DNA of 18,372 nt from an uncultured Eggerthellaceae bacterium (GTDB lineage: Bacteria > Actinomycetota > Coriobacteriia > Coriobacteriales > Eggerthellaceae): assembly GCA_934623455.1 (NCBI GenBank), contig CAKTVK010000038.1:1-18372 (forward strand), in the 5' to 3' direction. The position numbers were made by a program, and so were the translations under genes. Positions 7,171 to 15,920 of this stretch are shown here, one piece after another. Below the pieces are notes generated by a model, which saw only the letters and a list, made by a program, of their open reading frames with translations, was not told the origin of the DNA and did no database searches. How positions within the stretch are numbered: the stretch's first letter is position 1; each line of letters opens with the position of its first letter.

Positions 7171-7755
7171 GTGGAAGAGCGCTTTGAAACGTTCACCGTG
7201 CTTATTGGCAGGATTAATCGCAACATTCGCAAGATCAAGAACCAGGAAATGGCCTCCTATCAGCTGAAAAGCATTCATATCTCGTGCCTGTACTATCTGT
7301 ACTCCGCAGGTAGTTTGACTGCAGCCGAGCTGTGCGAACGCTGCGAAGAAGACAAGGCCGCCGTATCGCGCGCGCTGGATTATCTGGAAAAAGAAGGCTA
7401 TCTGGAAGCCTCCGATAAAAATGCGAAACGCTACCGCCACCCGCTCCACCTTACAGAAAAGGGAACGCAAGCCAGCAGCATTATCGCTGCCAAGATCAAT
7501 GCCGTGCTTGAGGAAATCAACAGCAGCTTGACCGAACAAGAACGTCTGGCGTTTTACCGCAGCCTGACCGCCATCAGCAACCGGCTTGATGCCATTGCGG
7601 ACATGCCCATCCACGAATGCGCTGCTACCCCAAGAAAATCCGCCGCTGTTGCAGCTGCCGACCTTCCCACCGCTACGAAGTCCGGCAGCGCGAGGGCTGC
7701 CAACACAGGCGCGTCCGAGAACGAGCCTCTTCGCACCGAAAAGAACAACCACTAG
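7171..7755 (+). CDS. MarR-family transcriptional regulator
   Basis: A 194-residue DNA-binding regulator. The winged helix spans about 30-105: AAELCERCEEDKAAVSRALDYLEKEG (51-76) covers helix 3 and the recognition helix, followed by the wing (RYRHPLHLTEKG). A dimerisation helix follows (to ~145), then a ~45-residue disordered Ala/Ser/Thr-rich tail uncommon in MarR proteins. Cys39, Cys55 and Cys58 could allow redox sensing, but this is speculation. GTG 7171 is chosen because AAAGGA (7159-7164) sits 6 nt upstream; the in-frame ATG 7123 would lie upstream of the predicted transcription start and between the operators. It probably represses itself and the two downstream dehydrogenase genes through the twin palindromes. 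The adh gene begins 16 nt later. Confidence 0.92.
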   Translation: MEERFETFTVLIGRINRNIRKIKNQEMASYQLKSIHISCLYYLYSAGSLTAAELCERCEEDKAAVSRALDYLEKEGYLEASDKNAKRYRHPLHLTEKGTQASSIIAAKINAVLEEINSSLTEQERLAFYRSLTAISNRLDAIADMPIHECAATPRKSAAVAAADLPTATKSGSARAANTGASENEPLRTEKNNH

Positions 7756-7771
7756 AAAGAGCAAATCCCTT

Positions 7772-8986
7772 ATGTTTTTCCTGAAAGCGGCGTTCTGCCG
7801 CGCCTTCCAACGGTGCTTTCGCGCTGTTTTGCCTGTCCTTCCCTATCGCGAACCTGAAATCATCGATTCTTGCGCGCACCTGAACCCTGTGCTTGAAAAA
7901 GAGGGTCTGACCAGCATTCTTGTTGTAACCGACTGCGGCATTGTGGAAAACGGCTTAACCACGCCGCTTGAAGAAGCATTGCGCGAAGCGGGCGTTTCCT
8001 TCACCGTGTACGACAAAACGCTTCCCAACCCCACCGTCAATCACGTGGAGGAAGCGCTGGCGCTCTACCACCAGAACAACTGCAACGGCATTATCGCCAT
8101 TGGCGGCGGCTCGTCCATGGACTGCGCAAAGGCGGTCGGCGCCCGTGTTGCCTATCCCAACAAAGCCGTGGGCCAGATGAAGGGCGTGTTGCGCGTGCTG
8201 CGCCGCATTCCTGTGCTCATTGCCATTCCCACCACCGCAGGCACCGGCAGCGAAGTTACACTGGCAGCCGTTATCACCGATAGCGAGACGCACCACAAAT
8301 ACGCCGTTATGAGCTTCCCGCTGATTCCCCACTATGCCGTGCTGGACGCTCAGCTCACGTATTCGCTGCCGCCGCACCTTACCTCTACCACGGGTATGGA
8401 CGCCCTGACTCACGCTGTGGAGGCCTATATTGGCCGCTCGACCACAAAACAAACGCGTGATCTGGCGCTCACGGCAACGCGATTGATTTTCGACAACATT
8501 GAGCTCGCGTATGAAAACGGCAATAACCACGAAGCGCGCGAAAACATGCTGCACGCCGCATATAAAGCGGGTATTGCGTTTTCCATGTCGTACGTGGGCT
8601 ACATTCACGCCATTGCGCATTCCCTGGGTGGTCAATACGGCGTGCCGCACGGCTTGGCGAACGCCGTTATCATGCCCTACGTTCTGGACGCCTACGGAGA
8701 AGCCGCCCAAAAGAAGCTCCACGAGCTGGGCTGCGCCGCTGGGGTGTGTTCCGAGCTTGATTCACCAGCAGAAGGTGCTGCACAGTTCATTGCCGCCATC
8801 AGGGCACTTAATGCAAACATGAACATTCCCGACAAGATTCGCGGCATCAAACGCGAAGATATCGCGCATCTGGCACGCACGGCAGAAAGAGAAGCGAATC
8901 CGCTGTATCCTGTTCCCCGCCTGATGACCGCGCAAGAGCTTGCCGGCCTTTACGAGCAAGTTGCCGACCAATCTGATTGGAGCTAA
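7772..8986 (+). CDS. Iron-containing alcohol dehydrogenase
   Basis: A 404-residue group III alcohol dehydrogenase that interconverts alcohols and aldehydes with NAD(P). The dinucleotide-binding GGGSSMDCAK is at 111-120 and TTAGTGSE at 154-161. The metal ligands are D210 and H214 (GMDALTHAVE), H279 (YIHAIAH) and H293 (GVPHGLANA), with the conserved active-site H283. The first ~25 residues (Phe/Arg-rich, then LPVLPYREPEII) match a subfamily with an amphipathic N-terminal extension. ATG 7772 follows a purine-rich AGAAAGAG site 10 nt upstream; further-upstream in-frame starts fall inside marR. The physiological substrate is not evident. The next gene overlaps its ribosome site with the end of this one, so the two enzymes are probably made together. 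Confidence 0.93.
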   Translation: MFFLKAAFCRAFQRCFRAVLPVLPYREPEIIDSCAHLNPVLEKEGLTSILVVTDCGIVENGLTTPLEEALREAGVSFTVYDKTLPNPTVNHVEEALALYHQNNCNGIIAIGGGSSMDCAKAVGARVAYPNKAVGQMKGVLRVLRRIPVLIAIPTTAGTGSEVTLAAVITDSETHHKYAVMSFPLIPHYAVLDAQLTYSLPPHLTSTTGMDALTHAVEAYIGRSTTKQTRDLALTATRLIFDNIELAYENGNNHEARENMLHAAYKAGIAFSMSYVGYIHAIAHSLGGQYGVPHGLANAVIMPYVLDAYGEAAQKKLHELGCAAGVCSELDSPAEGAAQFIAAIRALNANMNIPDKIRGIKREDIAHLARTAEREANPLYPVPRLMTAQELAGLYEQVADQSDWS

Positions 8987-8988
8987 AA

Positions 8989-10371
8989 GTGACCAGCGAA
9001 GAAATCCAAGCCCTGGTGGCACAGCAGCGCGCGTTCTTCAACAGCGGCGCAACAATTCCCGTAGAATTCCGTTTGGAGCAACTGCGCAAGCTTTACGCCG
9101 CCGTAAAGGCGCATGAAGACGATATTCATGCAGCACTCACCGCTGACCTGGGAAAAAGTGCTTACGAAGGCTTCATGTGCGAAAGCGGGCTGGCGCTCAC
9201 GGAAATCTCTTATATGATCAAGCATACGCGCAAGCTGGCACGGCGCAAAACGGTTTATACCCCTCTCGCGCAGTTCGCGTCCCATAGCTTCACGCAGGCG
9301 GTTCCTTACGGCAATACGCTTATCATGAGCCCCTGGAACTACCCATTCCTTTTGACGATTGACCCCTTGGCCGATGCCATTGCCGCAGGTAACACCGCTA
9401 TTTTGAAGCCGAGTGCTTATTCGCCGGCAACAAGCAAGGTTATTGAAACCATGGTAAGGGAGTGCTTCCTGCCCGAATACGTGACCGTTGTTACGGGCGG
9501 TCGCGCGGAAAACACGGCGCTGCTTGATCAGAAATTCGATTTCATCTTCTTCACGGGCAGCCAAGCTGTTGGAAAAGAAGTGCTGCGCCATGCGGCCGAG
9601 CACCTAACGCCCGCCGTACTTGAGCTGGGCGGAAAAAGCCCCTGCATCGTGGATGCCAGCGCCAACATCAAGTTGGCAGCGAAGCGCATCGTGTTCGGAA
9701 AATTCCTCAACTGCGGCCAGACGTGCGTGGCACCCGACTATATTCTGGTCGAGCGCAGCGTGCATGACCAGCTGATTGCGGAGCTGTCCGCCCAGATAAA
9801 TCGCCAGTTCGGCGAAAACCCGCTGGCCAACGCCAATTACGGCAAGATCATCAACCAGAAGCATTTCGCGCGCTTATGCGGGCTGATGGATCAGCGCAAA
9901 GTGATCTTCGGCGGGCGCACTAATGCCGAAACATGCCAGATAGAGCCCACGTTGATGGATGCCGTCACCGAAAGCGATGCCATTATGGGTGAGGAAATTT
10001 TCGGACCCATTCTGCCCATCCTTACGTTCGACTCGTTTGACCAGGTGGTGGCCAATCTCAAAGGTAAGGAAAAGCCGCTAGCGCTCTACCTGTTCTCAAG
10101 CGATGCAGCGCACAAGAATCGCGTTACGCGCGAGCTGCAATACGGCGGCGGATGCATCAACGACGTTGTCATCCACCTGGCAACAAGCGAGATGGGCTTT
10201 GGCGGTGTGGGAGAATCCGGCATGGGGGCGTATCACGGCAAACGCGGATTTGAAGCGTTTTCCCACGTCAAGTCGATAGTCGATAAGAAGACATGGCTTG
10301 ATTTGCCCATGCGCTACCAGCCTTACACCAGCAAACTGTACGAGAGAATGCTTAAGATGTTCTTGCGATAA
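8989..10371 (+). CDS. Aldehyde dehydrogenase, class 3-like
   Basis: A 460-residue NAD(P)-dependent aldehyde dehydrogenase oxidising an aldehyde to the acid. MSPWNYPF (113-120, N117), FTGS (188-191), LELGGKSP (211-218, general base E212), GQTCVAPD (243-250, catalytic C246) and EEIFGPILPI are all present. The length (~460 rather than ~490) and GQTCVAPDY place it with class 3/fatty-aldehyde types. The C-terminus (KLYERMLKMFLR) is amphipathic and could touch membrane. The start is GTG 8989: GGAG at 8979-8982 lies 6 nt upstream inside the end of adh, implying translational coupling. The likely scheme is alcohol to aldehyde (preceding gene) to carboxylate. It ends 3 nt before the stop of the convergent DUF6541 gene. 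Confidence 0.93.
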   Translation: MTSEEIQALVAQQRAFFNSGATIPVEFRLEQLRKLYAAVKAHEDDIHAALTADLGKSAYEGFMCESGLALTEISYMIKHTRKLARRKTVYTPLAQFASHSFTQAVPYGNTLIMSPWNYPFLLTIDPLADAIAAGNTAILKPSAYSPATSKVIETMVRECFLPEYVTVVTGGRAENTALLDQKFDFIFFTGSQAVGKEVLRHAAEHLTPAVLELGGKSPCIVDASANIKLAAKRIVFGKFLNCGQTCVAPDYILVERSVHDQLIAELSAQINRQFGENPLANANYGKIINQKHFARLCGLMDQRKVIFGGRTNAETCQIEPTLMDAVTESDAIMGEEIFGPILPILTFDSFDQVVANLKGKEKPLALYLFSSDAAHKNRVTRELQYGGGCINDVVIHLATSEMGFGGVGESGMGAYHGKRGFEAFSHVKSIVDKKTWLDLPMRYQPYTSKLYERMLKMFLR

Positions 10372-10374
10372 CGC

Positions 10375-12621
10375 CTATGTGGCATCGATTCGATACAACC
10401 TCATATCCCCTTCGGAAAGAACCAGCGTGAACCCAGGCGTTGCGTCATCGATGCCGCTTATACCCCGCCACAAAGACTCATCAAAGTTGTAGACGATGTC
10501 TTTGTCCCGCTTCAAAAGCAAAACATGGCGGCACCCCGTGTCTTGAACAGCTTCCAACACATCGGAGCGGGTGCTTATCTCGCTCAACTTCGTGCGAATC
10601 AATGCGCTTTCCGGCGTTTCGTGCGCACCTTCGTAGCCATAGCGCTCCAAATAGTACGATTTAAGCCCGGTCAAGCCGTAGGCAATAAGCGACCCATCAT
10701 AGGGAAGGTTGATAACGGCCTGGTTGGGACCAATCGTTGCTGCTGCCTCTTGGATAAAAGCAACTTCTTCGCGATCCAAAATGGGGTTTTCGTAATTCAT
10801 CTTGGCATAAAGCGCCATACCCTGCAACGCCGAAATGTTGGCTGCGGTTGCATCCAGTTCCTGTACGTCCTGGCTCTGGTCAAGATGCTCCTGGTTCGCA
10901 GGGGGAACATACGGCGCAAAGAAGACAACGCCCACAAACGCTAGCGCGAAAACGGCCGCAAGAACAGCACGCATCCGGCGAACGCCTTCTCCGCCTGCCA
11001 GCAAGCAATCGGATTCATTGTCCCGGCCGCGGTTATTCGCGCAAGCGTCTGATGGGTCGATGCCAGCAACTTGACCAGCGATTTCACGGCGCGAGTCCGC
11101 GCGACGCGCACAAACACACGCCCCCAAAATGCGTGCCACCAGCGCCGCTGCCAGCTCATAGAGTGCCGACAACCCACACGCCATCAGCGGCATTGACACC
11201 AAACCTACAATGGAGCCAATGCGCTTGGGCTCGGAGTACCAAAACCCCGTAAGAATCTGCCTCAAGGGACCTTCTTCGAAAGAAGCAGAAGCTACGTAGA
11301 CAAGAACGACCAGCGCAAACGAAACAACAATCCAGCAATTACGGCGCGATGCCAAAACCGCCACCACACCCACCAGGGCAAACACGAAAAGAATCGGCTG
11401 ACCTGCTTTATTCATGAATGAGAACTCGGTAACAGCCATCCACGCTTCTTCGGGCAGCTGACGCGCCTTGGTGGCCTCGTCCATCACGTACTTGAACGAA
11501 TCGGCGTTGGCAAGCAGCACCCAGGCGGCCGCGATAATCGCACCCGCCGCAATGCCGCTCACCATGCCCGCAACCACGCCGTATTTCCTGCCTATTGCCC
11601 ACGCAACCATCCACACTACAAACGGGGCCAGCAGCAACGCAGCCGTAAAAATGCTGTTAGGATGAATCGCGGCGCACGCAATGCAAGCGGAAAGGAATCC
11701 CGCAAGCAGAACGGGTGTTTCAGAGCCTTTGCCAGGAGCTTCGCCCGACACCACGCGCGTTGCAAACCCCTTCGCCAAGCGAATAAAGCACGCCGCCAGA
11801 ACCGGGATCAAACAAAACGCAGCAAGGTTTGGAAAAAGCGGCCACTCCAGCAGCATATACCAGGGAAACGCCGCGCAAACGCATGAGCACAGCGCGGCGG
11901 CAACCAACGTGCTTTTCTTCCTAAACAGCGCGGTCATCAGCATATACATGCCCAGCGGGAAAACAACGCTGGTAAACGCGAAGTTTGCCACGTTGACCGC
12001 CACAGGCAACGCGCAGCCGGAAAGCTCTATGAGCAGTGCCAGCGAAATGTGCCAGCCTAAAGGATAATACCCATCCAGAGGATATGTGCCCCCGGGCATA
12101 GGATTCAAAGCGCTGGGAAGCGCCAGATAACACGATGTGTTCAGCGGCGACCAGTAGCCGCTTTCCGCCAAGGCACGGATTGCGTTGTAGTGGTACAGGT
12201 TGTCATACGTTGAGATGAAGGAAGCAGCGCCATCGAGCGGCTTCAAAAAAAGCACCGTACCAGCGATAATGCCGCACGCAAGGTAAAACGCCGCCATGCG
12301 TGCGTCAAGGGAACCGCGGCCGGGGATCGCAGACTCGTGCAACTTTTCAGATGCCGCCAAGCGGCCCCTCCCCTTCGCCAGCTTAACAGCCAAAACGACA
12401 AGGAGCAGTGCCGATGGTATCGCGAACGCCGAAACCACCGAGCTTTCAACCCCCAGCAAGCCGTACAAAATGCCAAGCACGCTGTAGAGCGACACCGAGA
12501 AAGCGGGGGAAAGAAGAAGCGCCTCCAGGCGGGGCGCCTTCAGCAGACGAAAAAAACAGAATCCCGGAATTACTAGGATGAGCAGGAACAGCCCGAGCGA
12601 AATCACAAATTGAAGCCACAT
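10375..12621 (-). CDS. DUF6541 polytopic membrane protein
   Basis: A 748-residue integral membrane protein with about 12-14 hydrophobic segments, resembling DUF6541 proteins of actinobacteria. After two N-terminal helices and a third, a likely external loop carries YDNLYHYNAIRAL (139-151) and DGYYPLGWH (183-191). The acidic and His residues of this first loop, and the overall plan, recall GT-C glycosyltransferases that use lipid-linked sugars. A polar, Arg/Asp-rich loop (around ADSRREIAGQV) precedes the last membrane helix. A ~170-residue soluble C-terminal domain then follows, probably external. ATG 12621 is the natural start before the first helix; AGGAG lies 13 nt upstream, which is long. 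It is divergent from the DUF6020 gene and convergent with aldehyde dehydrogenase. A role in surface polysaccharide or glycoprotein synthesis is inferred. Confidence 0.78.
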   Translation of the reverse strand: MWLQFVISLGLFLLILVIPGFCFFRLLKAPRLEALLLSPAFSVSLYSVLGILYGLLGVESSVVSAFAIPSALLLVVLAVKLAKGRGRLAASEKLHESAIPGRGSLDARMAAFYLACGIIAGTVLFLKPLDGAASFISTYDNLYHYNAIRALAESGYWSPLNTSCYLALPSALNPMPGGTYPLDGYYPLGWHISLALLIELSGCALPVAVNVANFAFTSVVFPLGMYMLMTALFRKKSTLVAAALCSCVCAAFPWYMLLEWPLFPNLAAFCLIPVLAACFIRLAKGFATRVVSGEAPGKGSETPVLLAGFLSACIACAAIHPNSIFTAALLLAPFVVWMVAWAIGRKYGVVAGMVSGIAAGAIIAAAWVLLANADSFKYVMDEATKARQLPEEAWMAVTEFSFMNKAGQPILFVFALVGVVAVLASRRNCWIVVSFALVVLVYVASASFEEGPLRQILTGFWYSEPKRIGSIVGLVSMPLMACGLSALYELAAALVARILGACVCARRADSRREIAGQVAGIDPSDACANNRGRDNESDCLLAGGEGVRRMRAVLAAVFALAFVGVVFFAPYVPPANQEHLDQSQDVQELDATAANISALQGMALYAKMNYENPILDREEVAFIQEAAATIGPNQAVINLPYDGSLIAYGLTGLKSYYLERYGYEGAHETPESALIRTKLSEISTRSDVLEAVQDTGCRHVLLLKRDKDIVYNFDESLWRGISGIDDATPGFTLVLSEGDMRLYRIDAT

Positions 12622-12716
12622 GCCAGGCGACAGCTCCTCTTCACGGAATGCGTATCAACTATTATCATACGAAGAACATACGTATTCATGTTAGCACATA
12701 ATTGCACCCCGCCAGT

Positions 12717-12724
12717 AAAAGGAA
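12717..12724 (+). promoter_or_regulatory. Ribosome binding site that sets a TTG start
   Basis: AAAAGGAA at 12717-12724 lies 5 nt before TTG 12730. The upstream in-frame ATGs at 12610 and 12688 have no such site, and the first lies in the divergent DUF6541 gene. The remaining divergent region (12622-12716) has AT-rich stretches (TATTATCATA near 12659) but no promoter I can assign firmly in either direction. Confidence 0.6.
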
Positions 12725-12729
12725 CGGCT

Positions 12730-14454
12730 TTGAACATTTTCCACAAACAAACAGAGCAGCACCGTCCTGCGCATCGCAAAGATAACCCCAGTTCACAGGG
12801 TGTTATTCTGCTTGCAGTGCTTGCCGTTCTGTACGGCATTGCCGCAACGCTGCCCGCCTACGCACAGTATCAACTGACGTTTCCCGTTTGGTTCCTTGCG
12901 TTCGTTGGCACATCGGGCATTGCCTTTGCGGGCTTCGCCCTTGCAAACGCCGCGCTGGACAAGCTTGCGGGCTCAATCCGCGATGAACGGCATGATGAAG
13001 GCACGCCGGAGTGCGTTCGCGCGCTTTCCGTACGCAATATGTCCGTGCGCAACGTGTTCCTGATCTGCTTCGCATTTATTGAAGTAGCGTTTCTGTTTGC
13101 GTTGCTCTCGAATTATCCGGGCTTGTGCTCCCCCGACTCGAATGCGATACTTTCCCAGGTCAACGGCCAAGAATACTACAGCGACACGAACCGCTACGAG
13201 GGTCTGACAAACGCGCATCCCATTTTCTATACGTTTCTCATTTGGCTGGTTTTCAAGGCAACGGCATTCATTGGAAGCCAAAGCATCTCGCTTTTCGTGT
13301 TCATGTTCCTTCAGGTAACCTATGTGGCGGCAGCGCTGGCATGGTGCCTTACCTGGCTTGCAAAAACGGGAGCGCGTAAAGCGTATCTAATCGGCGCAAC
13401 CGCGTTCATTGTTTTGAGCCCCGTAATTGCGAGTCACGTGATCATCCTTTGGAAAGACATTCCTTTTGCGGCAACGCTGCTGCTGCTTGTCATCCACCTG
13501 GGCGAATACCTCAAAGATGAGAAACCTACCAGAAAACAAGTAATTGAACTGGGCGTTTTACTTTTGCTGATAAGCCTGTTCCGCAATAACGGCTATTATC
13601 TGGCGCTGTTCACGCTGGTTTTCCTGATCATCTTCCGCCCGTTGTTTCGCAAGCCGGCAGCCCTTGTTGCCGTAGCGCTTGTTGTGTTCATGACGGTTTT
13701 GCAGGGACCCATCTTCGGCGCGTTTTCCATTAGCAAGGGCCATTTTGCAGAATCCGTGGGCATTCCGCTGCAGCAGCTTGCCGCCACCGTAAGCGTTGAT
13801 GGCACCATAAGCGCATCTGATCAGGAAGTCTTGGAGCGCATCCTTCCCCTGGAGGAATGGTCGGAAAGCTACGACCCCTCTACATCGAACCCCATCAAGC
13901 AAAACGAGCTGTTCAACGATGAATATTTGGACACCCATAAAAGGGAATTTTTTGCCGTGTGGGCGCACGTGTTACCGCACAATCTGACAACGTATATTCG
14001 CGCGTGGGTCATGGAAACGTACGGCTATTGGCAACCGGGGTACAACACGCTTATCGGCAGCCTGACATGCACGGCAAACGATGTGCCCGCAACCGACTTT
14101 TTCGGCATGGGATACAAGCCGCAATTCATCGCAAACGCACTGCGCGAGCAGTTCCCCGCGCTTCTGGGAATGGGTTCGCTTATTTGGTTTTCGATTGCGA
14201 CCATGGTCTTCAGTGTTATCGCTGGTCGGAAAGGCGGAAATCGGGCGGAGAAACGTTCGGTGGCGGCAATTATCACGCCCTATATGCCGCTTATCGGTCT
14301 GTTCGGGACCATGCTTATTGCCGCGCCCATCGTGAGCGATTACCGCTACATATTCGCGTTATACCTGGTCATACCGTTCTTGCCGCAACTTTATGCGCTC
14401 AGCAGAGCAGATGCCGCAGACGCAGGCAAAGGCGGCACGTCGTGGAGCCGTTAG
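12730..14454 (+). CDS. DUF6020 polytopic membrane protein
   Basis: A 574-residue integral membrane protein with roughly 12-14 helices, matching DUF6020. Family-like landmarks are NYPGLCSPDS, LTNAHPIFYTFLIW, ILWKDIPFA, LFRNNGYY, GIPLQQLA and GYWQPGY. The first (SPDS), the NAHP and the WKD segments fall in loops next to helices, as in GT-C-type transferases and flippase-like envelope proteins. A ~130-residue loop (about 330-460) between helices is probably extracytoplasmic. The TTG start is set by AAAAGGAA; the original ATG options add ~14-40 residues without a ribosome site. It is divergent from DUF6541 with about 108 bp between. Its stop lies in the first copy of a 34-bp repeat. An envelope polymer role is inferred; no substrate can be named. 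Confidence 0.8.
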   Translation: MNIFHKQTEQHRPAHRKDNPSSQGVILLAVLAVLYGIAATLPAYAQYQLTFPVWFLAFVGTSGIAFAGFALANAALDKLAGSIRDERHDEGTPECVRALSVRNMSVRNVFLICFAFIEVAFLFALLSNYPGLCSPDSNAILSQVNGQEYYSDTNRYEGLTNAHPIFYTFLIWLVFKATAFIGSQSISLFVFMFLQVTYVAAALAWCLTWLAKTGARKAYLIGATAFIVLSPVIASHVIILWKDIPFAATLLLLVIHLGEYLKDEKPTRKQVIELGVLLLLISLFRNNGYYLALFTLVFLIIFRPLFRKPAALVAVALVVFMTVLQGPIFGAFSISKGHFAESVGIPLQQLAATVSVDGTISASDQEVLERILPLEEWSESYDPSTSNPIKQNELFNDEYLDTHKREFFAVWAHVLPHNLTTYIRAWVMETYGYWQPGYNTLIGSLTCTANDVPATDFFGMGYKPQFIANALREQFPALLGMGSLIWFSIATMVFSVIAGRKGGNRAEKRSVAAIITPYMPLIGLFGTMLIAAPIVSDYRYIFALYLVIPFLPQLYALSRADAADAGKGGTSWSR

Positions 14455-14545
14455 CGTGGCAATTCGGCGGCGTCTTCGCGTGAAAGCAGCAGCCGATACG
14501 CAAGCTGAACAAGCCGTTAGCGTGGCAATTCGGCGGCGTCTTCGC
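14446..14545. repeat. 34-bp exact direct repeat at a convergent gene junction
   Basis: The same 34 bp occur at 14446-14479 and 14512-14545, separated by 32 bp of unrelated sequence (period 66). Each copy contains CGTTAGCG, which provides TAG on the + strand and TAA on the - strand. The DUF6020 gene stops in the left copy (TAG 14452-14454) and the DUF2304 gene stops in the right copy (TAA 14519-14517). The spacer matches neither flank, so this is not a plain tandem duplication. Confidence 0.9.
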
Positions 14546-14987
14546 CGGTCGATGATCTCTCGACCACTTCCCCGGTCCCTTCGCCAACCACTTCTCCGGT
14601 CTCTTCCGCATCTGCCGGCTCAGTGGCTCCAAGGCGCTGTCTTCTTTCCAGCATTTCAACGCGCTGCGTAAGCAGGGACACGTCCTGAACAAGGCTGCGA
14701 ATCATGTCGGCTTGAGAAGACGCAACCATTGAGCCAGAGAGCACCGCCACAATCAGGAAGAAAATGCACACGAAAAAGATAAGGTTTACCGGCAACTCGA
14801 ACCCCAACAGGCCGGAAAGCGCGAACACCCACGATGGGATAAGTGCCGCGGCAATGCCCGCAATGCCCAAAACAAGCCACAGCAGTGAATGGCTCACCGA
14901 CAAATGCTGGCGGCGAATGAAGCGCAAAACAATAATAAGGAAGCAAACGCTTGCAATGAACAGGATGATTCTTTGAGTCGAAGGCAT
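14517..14987 (-). CDS. DUF2304 membrane protein, partner of GT2 enzyme
   Basis: A 156-residue small membrane protein. Three hydrophobic helices (about 6-22, 34-50, 66-86) are followed by a predicted coiled coil (92-120, MIRSLVQDVSLLTQRVEMLERRQ) and an acidic Gly/Glu tail with an 8-residue repeat (GEVVGEGT/GEVVERSS). This layout is that of DUF2304, usually encoded beside GT2 glycosyltransferases. Such proteins are thought to help the transferase at the membrane, but the activity is not established. ATG 14987 is chosen for AAGGAG (minus strand, 15000-14995) 7 nt upstream; the longer frame to 15071 lies inside the GT2 gene. The GT2 stop is 1 nt before this ATG, so the two are translated as a pair. 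Its own stop is in the right copy of the 34-bp repeat. Confidence 0.85.
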   Translation of the reverse strand: MPSTQRIILFIASVCFLIIVLRFIRRQHLSVSHSLLWLVLGIAGIAAALIPSWVFALSGLLGFELPVNLIFFVCIFFLIVAVLSGSMVASSQADMIRSLVQDVSLLTQRVEMLERRQRLGATEPADAEETGEVVGEGTGEVVERSSTGEDAAELPR

Positions 14988-14988
14988 G

Positions 14989-15753
14989 CTAGCGCTCCTT
15001 GCTTCCGTAGGGGCGAACGATAATGGCCAGACCAACTTTGAGCATATAATACAGGGCGGACTTGGCGCCAATGGAAGAGGTTCCGCCCTGGCGCTCGTGC
15101 ATGATCACGCCAACTTCTTGCACGCGCTTACCCAAAGAAATCATGCAAGAAAGCGACTCCGGCTCCGGATAATCATGCGGATAATACCGAACGAACTCGC
15201 GCAAAACATCTTGATTCACCGCGCGAAAACCCGAGGTCACATCATAGATACGTTGCCCCGTAATCAGCTTGATAAGCGCAGAGAGAATAGTGATGCCCGC
15301 GCGGCGTGCCACCGTGCTTTTGAATGTGTTGCCCTCGCCCACAAAACGCGAACCGACCGTCATATCCGCTTTGCCATCAAGAATGGGCCGAATCAGACGG
15401 TCGATGCAAGATTCGTCGTGCTGACCATCGCCATCAAATTGGATTGCAATCTGATATCCCTCGCTCAGAGCATACTTGTATCCCGTTTGGACGGCGCCAC
15501 CAATGCCCAAGTTTTGACATAAATCGATATGGTTCGCCTGGATTTCATCAAGAATGCGCGGCGTGGCATCACGCGATCCGTCGTTGATAACAACATAGTC
15601 ATACGGCAGCCTCTTCAGTTTGCGAACGACTTTTTCGATGTTCGCTTCCTCGTTGTAAGCAGGGACAATAATAAGAACGCCCGCACTTTCCGCGCACGCA
15701 TTCAAGCCGTCTATTCCCTGTTGCGAAGAAAACCCTTGCGGTATTGAGCCCAT
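14989..15753 (-). CDS. Family 2 glycosyltransferase (DPM1-like)
   Basis: A 254-residue GT-A-fold glycosyltransferase. VPAYNEEANI (30-39) opens the fold, NDGS (57-60) binds the nucleotide, DGDGQHD (107-113) carries the metal-binding DxD, and GSRFVGEGN and VTSGFRAV are acceptor-side motifs. It resembles polyprenyl-phosphate mannose/glucose synthases. No membrane helix is seen, so membrane attachment is probably supplied by the DUF2304 partner encoded 1 nt downstream. A lipid-linked sugar product would fit the two nearby GT-C-like membrane proteins; this link is inferred. ATG 15753 lacks a good ribosome site (GGAAACGG is ~10 nt away), and the first ~25 residues are not conserved-looking, so a later start is possible. 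Confidence 0.9.
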   Translation of the reverse strand: MGSIPQGFSSQQGIDGLNACAESAGVLIIVPAYNEEANIEKVVRKLKRLPYDYVVINDGSRDATPRILDEIQANHIDLCQNLGIGGAVQTGYKYALSEGYQIAIQFDGDGQHDESCIDRLIRPILDGKADMTVGSRFVGEGNTFKSTVARRAGITILSALIKLITGQRIYDVTSGFRAVNQDVLREFVRYYPHDYPEPESLSCMISLGKRVQEVGVIMHERQGGTSSIGAKSALYYMLKVGLAIIVRPYGSKER

Positions 15754-15920
15754 AAGAGAGAACCGTTTCCTATTCCTGTATCATACCTGAGCGCCTTACG
15801 AAACCCGGATGCTTTGACCAACTGCATGTTCCCTGTCTGTCCAAGTGTCCCGAACGCCCAAACATCTGCGCCTCCAAAAATCCCAAAAGCCGCAGAGAAT
15901 TGTCCTTTTCCTAACCGTTC

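Noticed and set aside
7955..8722. 255-residue minus-strand frame opposite the alcohol dehydrogenase
   Set aside because: Mirror frame of a gene with intact NAD- and metal-binding motifs; low-complexity His/Arg/Val composition.
14399..14692. 97-residue minus frame with a repeated HAKTPPNCHANG
   Set aside because: The repeat is just the 34-bp DNA repeat read in a third frame; it overlaps both real genes.
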